Source: CAYNYF01 sp964401385 (GTDB lineage Bacteria > Planctomycetota > Phycisphaerae > SM23-33). From it: a stretch of DNA of 47,672 nt. Under the pieces are notes generated by a model. It worked only from the letters and a program-made list of their open reading frames with translations, ran no database searches and was not told the DNA's origin. The position numbers and the translations under genes are program-made. Shown here piece by piece: positions 23,190 to 32,659 of this stretch. How positions within the stretch are numbered: position 1 is the first letter of the stretch; each line of letters starts with the position of its first letter. The stretch spans positions 1 through 47,672 of the forward strand of contig CAYNYF010000030.1 of assembly GCA_964401385.1 (NCBI GenBank), read 5' to 3'.

Positions 23190-23606
23190 CAGCGTTTCTC
23201 CTTCCCGAATCGACCTGACCGAGCGCGCCGCAAGTGGCTTATTCTACCGCTCAGGCCCGACGCGTGCAGAGCGCGTCCCTTCGGAAACTTTGAGTGGCCC
23301 GGGCGCGATTCCAGGCCGTGGTGTGCGAGGCGCCCCGCTGGGTCCCCGGCACGTTGGTCCGACCGAGGCACCCGGCGGACTGCCTGCCGGGGCCGTTCAA
23401 GGGGGAGATCCACACAGGAATGCCCTGCTTCCACGCGCCTTCGCTTCCGCCCGTGCCCAGTCGAACGCGCCGACTGCGGAAGGGCTTCGCTGAGGAACTG
23501 GCCGGCGGAGGCCGTGGAAGCAGGCCGGTCGATGCGGCCCCGAGTCCGCGTCCGGCGAGGCGTACGGGCCGCCCGCGCCAGCCGCGTTATCGGGGCCGAT
23601 TGACCT
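23190..23606. other. Intergenic region, no gene recognised
   Basis: This 417-base GC-rich stretch separates the calpain-like gene from the transglutaminase-like gene, both on the minus strand. Open frames in it give Arg/Pro/Gly-rich sequence without family features. I see no clear promoter or RNA element apart from the AAGGAG site at its left end. Confidence 0.6.
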
Positions 23607-26093
23607 CTATGCGTAGCAGGAGACGACGGCCGAGAAGTACTGGACGACCTGTGCAGCCGAGATGGTCAGCAGCCCGTCGGAGTAATTGCTGTCCCAAGTC
23701 CGGCCGTCGACGCCCCAGGGGTTGTAGACGGTTACGGTGCCGGCGGTCACATTCACGTCCTTGACCATGTAGGCGTGCGAGCCCACGATCGGCCTGGAGG
23801 CGCTGTACCAGCTGCCCATGGTAACGGCGTGCCCGGCGGCGAGCTCATTGGACAGGAACGAGCAGAGATAGCTGCCCAGTCCGCTGGTATAGCGGGAGAT
23901 CGTCGTGGCTGCCGTGACCTGCCGGCAAACGTCCGACATCCACCCGCCCTGGAGCGAGCCGTAGGAGTTGTCTCCGTAGCGATAGTAGGCGTAGGCCTTC
24001 TCCACCAGCGCCACCCACATATCGCCATCCGGCCCGAGGTCCGCGTAGGCCGGCGCGGACGGAGCCCAAATCGGCAGGTCGCCGTCGACGCGGAGGTACA
24101 CCGGTGTCGTGCCGTTGTAGAACCGCACGGCAAACGTGCCATCGCCCAGCGGGGTGACCATCTGCTCGATCAACAGCGGGTCGCTCTGGGCCAGCGCCGA
24201 CAGCGACGCCAGCAGGTAGCAGTCGCCCAGAGCGCCCTGGGTGATGTCGTTGTAGTCGGGGCCGTCGACGAACACCGGCTCGTCACTGAAGTTCTCGTAG
24301 CCGGTTGCATAGACCGTCAGCGTGGGGTCGCGTATTTCCTGTCCCGCGATCTGTAGCGATACGTAGTCGGAGGACCGGGAGTTGTACGTATACGGCTGGT
24401 AGAACGCGGTGATCCGATGAACGCTCGTGGCCGCGTTCTCCTCGGCGGAGACATCGGCGACTTGGTCGGTCCCGTCGAACCAGAAGCTATCCAGACCCGC
24501 TCCGCCGTAGATTCTGTCGACGCTGCCGCCCACCGTGACCAGCAGGTCGTCGCCGGCCCCGCCGTACAGCAGGCCCGCGCCCATGCCGGCGTCGAAGATC
24601 CAGTCGGCCCCGTCGCCGCCGTACACGGCCTCGGCCGCCGTGACGGAGTTCGTCACGCGGATCACGTCATCGCCGCCAAAGCCGTAGACCACCACGGTCG
24701 CGAAAGCGCCCGAGAACGGCGTTTCCCCGTCGTCGCTGACCAGAGTGATCCCCTCGGCGGTCTGATTCAGGACGATCTCGTCGGCCCCGTCGGTGCCAAG
24801 GACCAGCAACTCCATGCCGCCGGTGGTGCTGAGGGCATACCCGGCCACTTCCGAGCCGGGAAGAATCGGCATGGGCGGATCGGGGTCAGGCGTCGGGTCA
24901 GGCGTCGGGTCAGGGTCGGGCTCGGGAGGCGGAATCGGGGCGGGGGACGCCTCCGTGGTGATGTTCAGCCGGTATTGCCCCACGGCCTTGTTCTGCGCGG
25001 AGACGCTGAGGTAGTAAAGCTGCCCTTCGGCCACGTCGAAGCGGATCACGGTGCCGGGGTCGGTTTTGGGGGCTTCCACGTTGGCGGCCAGCAGGTTGCC
25101 CGCGGCGTCGTAGGCCGACACAATGCCGTCCAGGATCTCGCGCCCCCAGCGTGCGAGCACGACCTGCATCGTCCCGGTCTTGGTGGCGACGAACTGCATG
25201 ACGTCCACATCCGTGCCGGTACCGATCTCTCCACGGACGCCGCTCCGGCCAGAGCGGCTCAGTCGAAGCAGCCGGGCCGCTTCGAACGTGTCACCGTATC
25301 TGTCGGGTCTGGGTCGGCGAGTCGCAACGCGCAGGGCGTACTTGCCGGTGGCGCCGTCGGCGGCCGCTTTGACCTTCACGTAGTAGACCTGACCTTCAGT
25401 CACGTCCAGCGAAACGCTTTTCCGGCCGTCGGCCGTCTCCGCTTCCGCGTTGGAGGTCAGCACGCCGCCTTCAGCATCGTAGACGGTGAGTTTGCAGTCG
25501 ACCTGGTGCCATCTGGAGCGGGGGAATTGACCGACCGTCATCCTGCCGGTCCTGGTCGCCACGACCCGGACGACGTCGACGTCGTCGGCGTAGTCGATCG
25601 TCCCGCGCAGGCGTCCGGCGCCCCCGCGGCTCAGGGCGACCGTATCGGCCTCCTCGAGGCTGTCTCCGTACTCGTCAATGAGCGTGGTCTGGAGCTGGAT
25701 CCGATAGTCCCCGGCCGTCCGGCCTCGGCTCTGGGCGCGAAGGTAGTAGGTCTGCCCGGGGTCGAGGGTATAAGATATCTGGCTGTCCAGCGTGCCGCGA
25801 TAGGCGTTGTTGTTCCCGCGGATGTATCGGCCCCTGGCGTTGCAGAGCCACAAGTAGGGATCGATGGTGCCACCCTCTGCCAGCATGTCGACAATGAAGC
25901 TGCTGGTGGCCTCGGTGGTGAACTGGTACATGTCCACCTCTCTGGGCAGGACGACACTGCCGGAGATATCCATCTGGGTGGGGGTGGCAACGTTGATCGC
26001 CGTCGCAGATTCCAACAGCTGCGAGAGGGTACTGAGCAGGAGACGCGGTTCGAGCTGCTCCAGCTTCGGTATAGGACTGTTTCTGTAACCCAT
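23607..26093 (-). CDS. Secreted calpain-like cysteine protease with PPC and RTX-like repeats
   Basis: The ATG at 26093 follows GAGG. The 828-residue protein begins with the planctomycete LEPR-XLL motif (LEQLEPRLLLS, residues 11-21). Three pre-peptidase C-terminal-like (PPC) domains follow at about 25-145, 145-260 and 265-385, each with a YxF/V...G-x-Y-x-L-x-V end. Then come a DPTPDPTPDP linker and RTX-type calcium repeats (GFGGDDVI, YGGDGADWI, YGGAGDDLL, YGGAGLDSF). The calpain C2 core has QGALGDCYLLASLSALAQ (Cys625), GSHAYMVKDV (His773) and VYNPWG (Asn791), a complete triad. It is probably an extracellular or surface calcium-dependent protease. Confidence 0.9.
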   Translation of the reverse strand: MGYRNSPIPKLEQLEPRLLLSTLSQLLESATAINVATPTQMDISGSVVLPREVDMYQFTTEATSSFIVDMLAEGGTIDPYLWLCNARGRYIRGNNNAYRGTLDSQISYTLDPGQTYYLRAQSRGRTAGDYRIQLQTTLIDEYGDSLEEADTVALSRGGAGRLRGTIDYADDVDVVRVVATRTGRMTVGQFPRSRWHQVDCKLTVYDAEGGVLTSNAEAETADGRKSVSLDVTEGQVYYVKVKAAADGATGKYALRVATRRPRPDRYGDTFEAARLLRLSRSGRSGVRGEIGTGTDVDVMQFVATKTGTMQVVLARWGREILDGIVSAYDAAGNLLAANVEAPKTDPGTVIRFDVAEGQLYYLSVSAQNKAVGQYRLNITTEASPAPIPPPEPDPDPTPDPTPDPDPPMPILPGSEVAGYALSTTGGMELLVLGTDGADEIVLNQTAEGITLVSDDGETPFSGAFATVVVYGFGGDDVIRVTNSVTAAEAVYGGDGADWIFDAGMGAGLLYGGAGDDLLVTVGGSVDRIYGGAGLDSFWFDGTDQVADVSAEENAATSVHRITAFYQPYTYNSRSSDYVSLQIAGQEIRDPTLTVYATGYENFSDEPVFVDGPDYNDITQGALGDCYLLASLSALAQSDPLLIEQMVTPLGDGTFAVRFYNGTTPVYLRVDGDLPIWAPSAPAYADLGPDGDMWVALVEKAYAYYRYGDNSYGSLQGGWMSDVCRQVTAATTISRYTSGLGSYLCSFLSNELAAGHAVTMGSWYSASRPIVGSHAYMVKDVNVTAGTVTVYNPWGVDGRTWDSNYSDGLLTISAAQVVQYFSAVVSCYA

Positions 26094-26438
26094 GCTAGCC
26101 TCGGTGGTAACAGAAGGAAGATTGACCCCTGCGACCTCCGAGGCAGCAGCAAGACAGCCGGGACCACCGCATGCATCGTCCCGCTCTTGGAACGTACAAT
26201 CCGATCTTGACTTAGGCAAAAATGGCTGGCGGATTCTCGCCGGTGGCTTATCATTTCGGGCAGGCCCCCCAGGCCGCCCGGCCAACTGCCGGCGCCAAAA
26301 TGGCCGGCACGGCCTCAAACGGCAGGCGTCTTGCGTTTGGGGCCATCGGGGGTCGGCCCGGTATGATGTACCGGCCGATCAAGAGGAAGCTGCGGCCGGC
26401 AGGGATCGGCCCGGAATTTGTAGGAAAGGGAAAGCCAA
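26094..26438. other. Divergent intergenic region
   Basis: This 345-base stretch lies between the calpain-like gene (minus) and the propeller gene (plus) and must hold both promoters. I see an AGGAAAGGG ribosome site at the right end. No sigma-54 element or strong palindrome is evident. Confidence 0.5.
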
Positions 26439-27689
26439 GTGGCCCAACAGAAGACGCAGTTCCTGCCATACCTGGATCACGACCCGACTTCTGCGGTGGT
26501 GACCATCACGCCCCCAGAGCAGGCCTTCATGCACACCTACTACGACGCTTGTCCCTGGTCTCCGTCGGGCCGGTACCTCTGCTGCCTGAAGCTGCCGTTC
26601 GAGGACCGCCGGCCGGGCCCCGAGGACCGGGCGGAGCTGTGCGTCATCGACCTGGCCGAGCGGAGCATCCGCGGCGTGTGTGAAACGGCCGGCTGGGGAT
26701 TCCAAACCGCGGCCCACCAGCTCTGGGGCCGGACCGACCGGTTCCTGTACTTCAACGACAAGCGCGACGATGCGCCGGTGGGCGTCCGGCTGGACCTGGA
26801 AACCGGCCAGAGGAAGTATCTGGACGGGCCCGTCTGGCAGATCCACCCGGAGGAAGGCTTTGCCGTCTCCCCCTGCCTGATCCGCGCGAACCTGACCCAG
26901 CCGGGCTATGGCGTTTCCGTCCGGCCGGAGCATCAGCTTGTCAACACGGCGCGGGCCGACGCGGACGACGGGCTGTATCGGATCGACCTGACCACCGGCG
27001 CCAGGAGCCTGCTGGTGAGCCTCCAGCAGGTCTGGGAGGTCATCCCGGACAGCCGCGACCTGGACGGCACGGTGCTGTACGCCTTCCACGTCAAGTTCAA
27101 CCCCCAGGGCACACGACTGCTGCTCGTGGTCCGCGCCAGGCGCGACGATGGCAAGTTCTCGCCGATGCTGCTGACCTGCCGGTCGGACGGGTCGGATCTG
27201 CGGGTGATCGTGCCGCATCGGCTCTGGCTTCGCGGCGGGCATCATCCGATCTGGCACCCGGACGGTCAGAAGGTGCTGATGAACCTCACGCCCGGCCGGA
27301 CGGGAATGCGCTTCTGCCTGGTGGACGCCGAAACCGCCCAGTTGGAGGTGCTCGTGGATGACCCGCCGGGGTCGGGCCACCCTTCCATTTCGACCGACGG
27401 AAGGTTCCTGCTGACCGACGTTACGCGCGAGGACGCCGGAATCCGCACGGCCGCGATTGGGTTAGTCGACCTCCGGGAGCGAACCTCCCCGCCGGCCGGC
27501 AGGCGGGCCTGGCGCGAGCTTTGCCGGGCCGAAAGCCCCGGCGTCGGTGGCTCGCCCCTCCGTCGCGACGCCCACCCCGTCTGGGACCGCCAGTGCGGGC
27601 GGATCTGCTTCCTGGCCGCGCCCCGCGGCAAGAGGCAGTTGTTCCTGGTCGATCCCAACCTGCCGCCGGGGCAGGTGCCGGAGTTCTGA
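26439..27689 (+). CDS. TolB-like/oligogalacturonate-lyase-like beta-propeller protein
   Basis: A GTG at 26439 follows AGGAAAGGGAAAG. The 416-residue product shows repeated propeller blades: CPWSPSGRYLCCLKLPF, LWGRTDRFLYFNDKRD, KFNPQGTRLLLVVRAR, IWHPDGQKVLMNLTPG, HPSISTDGRFLLTDVT and HPVWDRQCGRICFLAAPRGK. The WSPSG, HPDG and STDG turns are typical of TolB/WD40-like and oligogalacturonate-lyase (PL22-like) propellers. No signal peptide is seen. It forms a pair with the next gene, so a role in oligosaccharide breakdown is inferred. Confidence 0.75.
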   Translation: MAQQKTQFLPYLDHDPTSAVVTITPPEQAFMHTYYDACPWSPSGRYLCCLKLPFEDRRPGPEDRAELCVIDLAERSIRGVCETAGWGFQTAAHQLWGRTDRFLYFNDKRDDAPVGVRLDLETGQRKYLDGPVWQIHPEEGFAVSPCLIRANLTQPGYGVSVRPEHQLVNTARADADDGLYRIDLTTGARSLLVSLQQVWEVIPDSRDLDGTVLYAFHVKFNPQGTRLLLVVRARRDDGKFSPMLLTCRSDGSDLRVIVPHRLWLRGGHHPIWHPDGQKVLMNLTPGRTGMRFCLVDAETAQLEVLVDDPPGSGHPSISTDGRFLLTDVTREDAGIRTAAIGLVDLRERTSPPAGRRAWRELCRAESPGVGGSPLRRDAHPVWDRQCGRICFLAAPRGKRQLFLVDPNLPPGQVPEF

Positions 27690-27735
27690 CCGCCGCACGT
27701 TCAGAATTGCCTGCTGTCGCGGGACGTAACGCCAG

Positions 27736-29055
27736 ATGAAACCGAGCAAAAAGGCATTTCCCAAGGCCGACGGATACCGGGGCATCTGGTACTACAACCA
27801 GCCGTCCGCCGACGAGTACAGGTACAAGTACAGCGGCGGGCTGGGCACCTACTGCGCCAAGCACATCCCGCTGGCCTGGCACGCCGAGCAGGCAGGCAAG
27901 ACCTTCTTCTGTTACGGCGGCGTGCCGGCCGGGGAGAACCGGCTGCTGCACATGGTCTCGTATTACGACCACCGCACCGGGCTGGTCCCGCGGCCAACCA
28001 TCCTGCTGGACAAGGGCACCGACGACGCCCATGACAATCCCACGATCATGCTGGACGAGGAGGGATATTTGTGGATCTTCTCCAGCGCTCACGGAATCGC
28101 CCGCCCGGCATACATCCACAGAAGCGCCGAGCCGTATTCGATCGACGCCTTCGAGCCGGTGACGACGACGAACTTCTCCTACCCACAGGCCTGGCACCTG
28201 GGCGGGCGCGGGGTCCTTTTCCTTCACAGTCGGTACGTCGAGGGGCGGCGGATGCTGTATTGGATGACAAGCCCCGACGGCCGGCAGTGGACCCGGCCGC
28301 AGTGGCTGGCGGGAATCTGCAACGGGCACTACCAAGTCAGTGGCCGCTGCGGGGACAAGGTCGCAACGGCCTTTAACTACCATCCGGCCGAGGGGGCGAA
28401 CTACCGCACCAATCTTTACTATCTGGAGACCCGCGACTTCGGCAGAACCTGGCGGACCGCAGACGGCAAAGCAGTTGAGACACCCCTGCACGACGTGCAC
28501 AGCCCCGCGCTGGTCCACGATTTCGCCGGCGAGGGGCTGCTGGTCTACCTCAAGGACATCAACTTCGACGCCGAAGGCAGGCCGATCATCCTGGTCGTGA
28601 CCAGCAGGGGGTACGAGGCCGGCCCCAAGGCCGGACCGCGGAGGTGGACCACCGCCCACTTCAACGGCAAAGCCTGGGAGATTCGCGGCACGATCGCCTC
28701 AGACAGCAACTACGACACGGGCTGCCTCCACGTCGATGGCGGCTGGCGGATCATCGGCCCGACCGAGCCCGGGCCGCAGCCGTACAACCCAGGCGGCGAG
28801 ATGGCTTTGTGGAGGTCCTCCGACCAGGGAAGAAGCTGGGTCAAGGTTCGACAGATCACCAGCGCCAGCGAGTTCAATCACACCTACGCCCGAAGACCCG
28901 TGGCCGCCCACGCGGAGTTCAACGCCTTCTGGGCGGACGGCCACGGCCGGCGGCCGTCTGATTCCCGGCTGTACTTCTGTGACGCCGCCGGGCAGGCATA
29001 CCGGCTGCCGTTCCAGATGGCCGACGAATTCGCGGCCCCCGAGCCGGTGGGCTGA
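27736..29055 (+). CDS. BNR-4 repeat sialidase-like propeller protein
   Basis: The 439-residue product has KADGYRGIWYYNQPSADEYR at the start, DNPTIMLDEEGYLWIFSSAH, YYLETRDFGRTWRTADGKAV (an Asp-box-like S/T-x-D-x-G-x-x-W) and LWRSSDQGRSWVKVRQIT (a second Asp box). This is the BNR-4 family, which includes polysaccharide lyases and sialidase-like hydrolases. The two start codons are 46 bases after the previous stop, so the genes are probably cotranscribed. It ends 31 bases before the convergent hisF. Confidence 0.82.
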   Translation: MKPSKKAFPKADGYRGIWYYNQPSADEYRYKYSGGLGTYCAKHIPLAWHAEQAGKTFFCYGGVPAGENRLLHMVSYYDHRTGLVPRPTILLDKGTDDAHDNPTIMLDEEGYLWIFSSAHGIARPAYIHRSAEPYSIDAFEPVTTTNFSYPQAWHLGGRGVLFLHSRYVEGRRMLYWMTSPDGRQWTRPQWLAGICNGHYQVSGRCGDKVATAFNYHPAEGANYRTNLYYLETRDFGRTWRTADGKAVETPLHDVHSPALVHDFAGEGLLVYLKDINFDAEGRPIILVVTSRGYEAGPKAGPRRWTTAHFNGKAWEIRGTIASDSNYDTGCLHVDGGWRIIGPTEPGPQPYNPGGEMALWRSSDQGRSWVKVRQITSASEFNHTYARRPVAAHAEFNAFWADGHGRRPSDSRLYFCDAAGQAYRLPFQMADEFAAPEPVG

Positions 29056-29086
29056 ACCGGCCGGCGGACACCAATTCCGCGGACGC

Positions 29087-29851
29087 TCACTGCCGCACGG
29101 ACACGCCCTTCGCGGCCAGGTACTGCTTCATCTGGGCGATGGTGAACTTGCCGAAGTGGGCGATGGAGGCCACCAGCACCGCGTCGGCGTGGCCTTCGAC
29201 GATGGCCTCGTGAAGGTGCTCCAGCTCGCCGGCGCCGCCGGAGGCGATCACCGGCACAGTCACCGCGTCGGCGATCGCCCGTGTCATCGGGATGTCATAG
29301 CCGGCCTGGGTGCCGTCGGTGTCCATACTCGTCGGCAGGATGGCCCCGGCCCCCAGGGCTTGGACCTTCCCGGCCCATTCGACGGCGTCGATCCCCGTGG
29401 GCTCGGTGCCGCCTCTGACCACTACCTCGAAGCCCGACGCCAGCTCGGCGTTCTTGCGCGTGTCGATCGCGACCACGACCTTCTCGCGGCCGAACTCGAC
29501 CGCCGCGGCCTTGACCAGGTCCGGGTCTCGCACCGCGGCCGTGTTCATCGAGACCTTCGAGACGCCGATCTCCAGCAAATCGCGGATGTCCTGGAGGCCC
29601 TTGATCCCGCCGCCGACCGTCAGCGGCACCGAGATCCGCTCGACGGTCCGCCCGACCGCGTCCATCAGCGTCCTTCTGTTCTCGACGGTGGCGGTGATGT
29701 CCAGAAAGACCAGCTCGTCGGCGCCGGCTTCGCTGTAAGCTGCGCCCGCCTCGGCCGGGTCGCCGAGGTCCTTCAGGTCCACGAAGTGAATGCCCTTGAC
29801 CAGCCGACCGTCCTTGACGTCCAAACAGGGGATGATTCTGCGATAGTCCAT
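29087..29851 (-). CDS. hisF: Imidazole glycerol phosphate synthase cyclase subunit
   Basis: The 254-residue (beta/alpha)8 barrel is full length. The catalytic aspartates sit at Asp11 (IIPCLDVKDGRLVKG) and Asp130 (VVVAIDTRKN). Phosphate-binding segments are TVGGGIKGLQDI, KVSMNTAAV and ASGGAGELEHL. HisF uses ammonia from HisH to convert PRFAR to imidazole glycerol phosphate and AICAR in histidine biosynthesis. No other his genes are near, which is common in planctomycetes. It is a housekeeping gene between accessory regions. Confidence 0.97.
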   Translation of the reverse strand: MDYRRIIPCLDVKDGRLVKGIHFVDLKDLGDPAEAGAAYSEAGADELVFLDITATVENRRTLMDAVGRTVERISVPLTVGGGIKGLQDIRDLLEIGVSKVSMNTAAVRDPDLVKAAAVEFGREKVVVAIDTRKNAELASGFEVVVRGGTEPTGIDAVEWAGKVQALGAGAILPTSMDTDGTQAGYDIPMTRAIADAVTVPVIASGGAGELEHLHEAIVEGHADAVLVASIAHFGKFTIAQMKQYLAAKGVSVRQ

Positions 29852-30136
29852 CGGCTGCTCCTTCGATCCTGGATGTCTCTGTCGGCTTGAAAGTCCGGGC
29901 GTTCGCCTTCATCATACCCGCAACGTCACGCCGTGAACAAGATGCGTCTCCCGCACGCGCTTATGGTATAATGGGCGCGCCAAGGCATCGAGAAAGGCAT
30001 CGGGTCTCCCCCTTCCCGGTGCCTTGAGTTCTTGAGTTCTTGGTGCCTTGGCTTTCTTTTACTTCCAACAACAACACACACTACAGGGAGGGAATGGGTG
30101 TTGTTGGGTGTGGTCGGTAGTCAACAATTCAAGAAC
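29852..30136. repeat. Intergenic repeats with 19-base inverted arms
   Basis: CTTGAGTTCTTGAGTTCTTG (30023-30042) and its 19-base reverse complement (30130-30148) face each other across about 90 bases. A third partial copy, CTTGAGTTCTTGA, occurs near 30480. GGCATCG and GTGCCTTG motifs are also repeated locally. No gene is visible. Confidence 0.6.
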
Positions 30137-30148
30137 TCAAGAACTCAA

Positions 30149-30545
30149 CAAATTGCGTAGGCCTTCGTGAGTTCTTGCCCCAGGAAGCGTCTCAAACCAA
30201 CAATCCTTGTCCACTGACGGGGCGGGAGGAACCAACCAAGGACGGCCCCGACCACTGGATAGACGCCCTACGTTACCTCCTGGTGGGTCTTCACGGATCG
30301 TCGGCCTTTGGCCACGTATTGAGACATCCGGCTCAACCTGGGGCAAGGGATCGCCCTTCCCTTGGCGAATACGAGGCGTCTCATACGCGGGAACTGCCGA
30401 CCGCCGGCGTAGGGGTGGTCGGGGCAGTGGAGAAGCTGCTGGCATAATCAGGCAAGGGCACATCTGCCCTACCGTGTGATCTTGAGTTCTTGATCCCTTG
30501 GCGGACGGGACGTTGATATTCCATCCTCGCATCGGCGAGCGGGTG
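30149..30545. other. Gene-less block bounded by repeats, with terminase-like remnant
   Basis: The block lies between the inverted-repeat motif at 30130-30148 and another copy of it near 30480. In the plus direction a short frame starting at 30175 encodes KDGPDHWIDALRYLLVGL, reminiscent of the C-terminal end of phage terminase large subunits (DH-x(2)-DALRY). A TAG lies just upstream, so it is only a fragment. The remainder shows nothing recognisable. Confidence 0.35.
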
Positions 30546-30884
30546 CTGGTGTTCCCGTATGCACCCATCGTATCCGCGCGCTGCTCGTCAGTGAAAAGAA
30601 ACAGAAGGTTGGGCCGACTCATCGCTGATTCCCTTGCGCCGGAACGGCGCCTCACCTTTCCGGCAACATCCTATTCGCTCCAGCCACCGTGGACAATGAA
30701 ACTTGCGCGTCCGGTCGGCGCGGCGGCGACGATGGCTTTTCCGCCTTGACAGCCTAAGCTGTCGGCCTAGTGTGATGGCAGCGGCATCAGCGCGGCGGTT
30801 CGGTTCCAGGAAGGAGTTATGCCCGTGCAGCAGTTGCGCATGGTCAATCCGGATCCCGGTTCGGCCGGTCAGCCCCGTCCGCCC
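30546..30884. repeat. 339-bp direct repeat, left copy
   Basis: This segment appears identical to 32321-32659, offset by 1775 bases. It holds the first 25-odd codons of the sulfatase (minus), its ribosome site, the divergent intergenic region and the first 20-odd codons of the GNAT-Gfo/Idh gene (plus). Both gene starts are broken here: the sulfatase frame turns to unrelated sequence on the left, and the GNAT frame is cut at CCGCCC on the right. Confidence 0.9.
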
Positions 30885-30918
30885 GAAGACGAAGTTCCAC
30901 CCGCGCCCCGGCCAGAGG

Positions 30919-32397
30919 TCAGAGGCGGCGAAGGCAAGGCAGCTCGACCGTGTCGCCGGTTCGCACCTGCCAGCGCCGCAGCGCCTCGCCCAGCTCCTTC
31001 ATGACAGGCCGTGACTGGCTCGCCCCGGCCAGGTTGGCCGTCTCCAGCGGATCGTCATTGAGATTGTACAGCTCATGCTCGCCCGCGCGCGAGCAATTGA
31101 ACTTCCAGCCGGAGGCCGTAATCACGGTCCGCACGGGGTCTTCTGTCGCGTCGACAAACTGCCGGCGAGTGGCTATCTCGGCCAGGAAGTCGGGGTACTC
31201 CTCGTTACTGGCGAACCTCTTGATACCGCTGTCGGGTCCGTTCCATTCGATGCACACGTCCTCTCGGACGGTTCGGCCGTCGCCGGTCAGCATACCCCTG
31301 AGAGTCTCACCTTGCAGGTGCGATGGGGCTTTCTGCCCCATCAAGTCCAGCAGCGTCGGCACCAAGTCGACCTGGCTGACAGGCGCGGCAACCCGCCGGC
31401 CAGCGGCCTGTCCCGGCAGGCGCATCAACAGCGGCACCCGGACGGCCTCCTCGAACATGAGGCTCTTTGCGATCAGCCGATGAGACCCCATCATGTCGCC
31501 GTGATCGGAGGTGTAGACGATGATTGTGTTACGCCAGAGGTCGCAGTCCGCCAAAGTCTTGAGGATTTGGCCAACGTGCGTGTCCACCAGGCTGCACAGC
31601 CCCCAGTAATTGGCGATCGCCCTTCGCCAGTGGTCCTCGGTTTTCAAGGGCAGGCCGCTGCTGCCGCGTTCGTAATAGTACCTTTGCAGCAGCCGAGCCT
31701 TCAGCGGCTGGCTTTCCGTCACCCCGGCGGAGAAGTTCGCCGGCAGGTCTACGTCAGCGGGGTCGTACTGACTATCCCGCGGACCGAAGAACGGCATGTG
31801 CGGCTCGAGGAAATTCACGAACAAGATGAATGGACGGTGCCTATTCTGGCGTATGAAGCGCGAGGCCGTCCCGGCGAGGAACGCGGGCTTGCTGAATTCC
31901 TCGTCAAGTCGAGCGGTCTCCGTTCGGGCGAAGACCTCCCCGCTGTCGGGGCGAAAGCCTTTCTCGATCAGAAAATGGTGGTAGCTTGAGCGGGCGTTGG
32001 GGTCTCTTGCCGCCGAGTAGTGCTTGCGGTACATGTCCTCGATGCTGACCCAGTCATCGAAGCCGTGCTGGGCGAAGATCTCATCCCCGAGGTGCCACTT
32101 GCCATGGTAGCCGGTAGCATAGTCGCCGTCGGAGATCATCTCCGGCAAGCACGCAACGTCGCCGGGCAAGGGGACGTTGTTGGCCGTGCAGCCGCAGGTG
32201 TGGGGATACAGGCCGGTCAGGATCGTGGCCCGCGACGGGGTGCACACCGGCTGGGTAACGTAGGCCCGCTCGAAGATCGTGCTCTGCCCCGCGAGGCGGT
32301 CCAGGTTCGGCGTGCGGATCCTGGTGTTCCCGTATGCACCCATCGTATCCGCGCGCTGCTCGTCAGTGAAAAGAAACAGAAGGTTGGGCCGACTCAT
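30919..32397 (-). CDS. Formylglycine-dependent sulfatase
   Basis: The ATG at 32397 follows AAGGGAATCAGCG. The 492-residue type I sulfatase has a metal Asp near residue 12 (LLFLFTDEQRADTMG), the formylglycine motif CTPSRATILTG (Cys52), GYHGKWHLG, HMPFFGP and the metal site YTSDHGDMMGSH. An anaerobic or FGE-type maturase must convert Cys52; none is in the window. No signal peptide is evident. It removes sulfate esters from glycans or related compounds. The gene lies between two copies of a 339-bp direct repeat, the right copy containing its own 5' end. Confidence 0.92.
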   Translation of the reverse strand: MSRPNLLFLFTDEQRADTMGAYGNTRIRTPNLDRLAGQSTIFERAYVTQPVCTPSRATILTGLYPHTCGCTANNVPLPGDVACLPEMISDGDYATGYHGKWHLGDEIFAQHGFDDWVSIEDMYRKHYSAARDPNARSSYHHFLIEKGFRPDSGEVFARTETARLDEEFSKPAFLAGTASRFIRQNRHRPFILFVNFLEPHMPFFGPRDSQYDPADVDLPANFSAGVTESQPLKARLLQRYYYERGSSGLPLKTEDHWRRAIANYWGLCSLVDTHVGQILKTLADCDLWRNTIIVYTSDHGDMMGSHRLIAKSLMFEEAVRVPLLMRLPGQAAGRRVAAPVSQVDLVPTLLDLMGQKAPSHLQGETLRGMLTGDGRTVREDVCIEWNGPDSGIKRFASNEEYPDFLAEIATRRQFVDATEDPVRTVITASGWKFNCSRAGEHELYNLNDDPLETANLAGASQSRPVMKELGEALRRWQVRTGDTVELPCLRRL

Positions 32398-32659
32398 CGC
32401 TGATTCCCTTGCGCCGGAACGGCGCCTCACCTTTCCGGCAACATCCTATTCGCTCCAGCCACCGTGGACAATGAAACTTGCGCGTCCGGTCGGCGCGGCG
32501 GCGACGATGGCTTTTCCGCCTTGACAGCCTAAGCTGTCGGCCTAGTGTGATGGCAGCGGCATCAGCGCGGCGGTTCGGTTCCAGGAAGGAGTTATGCCCG
32601 TGCAGCAGTTGCGCATGGTCAATCCGGATCCCGGTTCGGCCGGTCAGCCCCGTCCGCCC
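32321..32659. repeat. 339-bp direct repeat, right copy
   Basis: This is the intact version of the repeat, in the native context of the sulfatase start and GNAT-Gfo/Idh start. The left copy at 30546-30884 duplicates it. The pattern is that of a tandem duplication with a 1775-base unit, or of an assembly repeat. Confidence 0.9.

Noticed and set aside
24417..26210. Long plus-strand frame opposite the calpain-like gene
   Set aside because: Antisense shadow produced by GC-rich third positions; no recognisable domain or ribosome site.
29930..30150. CRISPR array
   Set aside because: The repeats are short, differ in spacing and face each other; there are no regular spacers and no cas genes.
30137..30655. 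Second sulfatase gene on the minus strand
   Set aside because: It shares the start of the true sulfatase only because of the 339-bp repeat; beyond about 40 residues it is unrelated, lacks CTPSR and has no metal sites.
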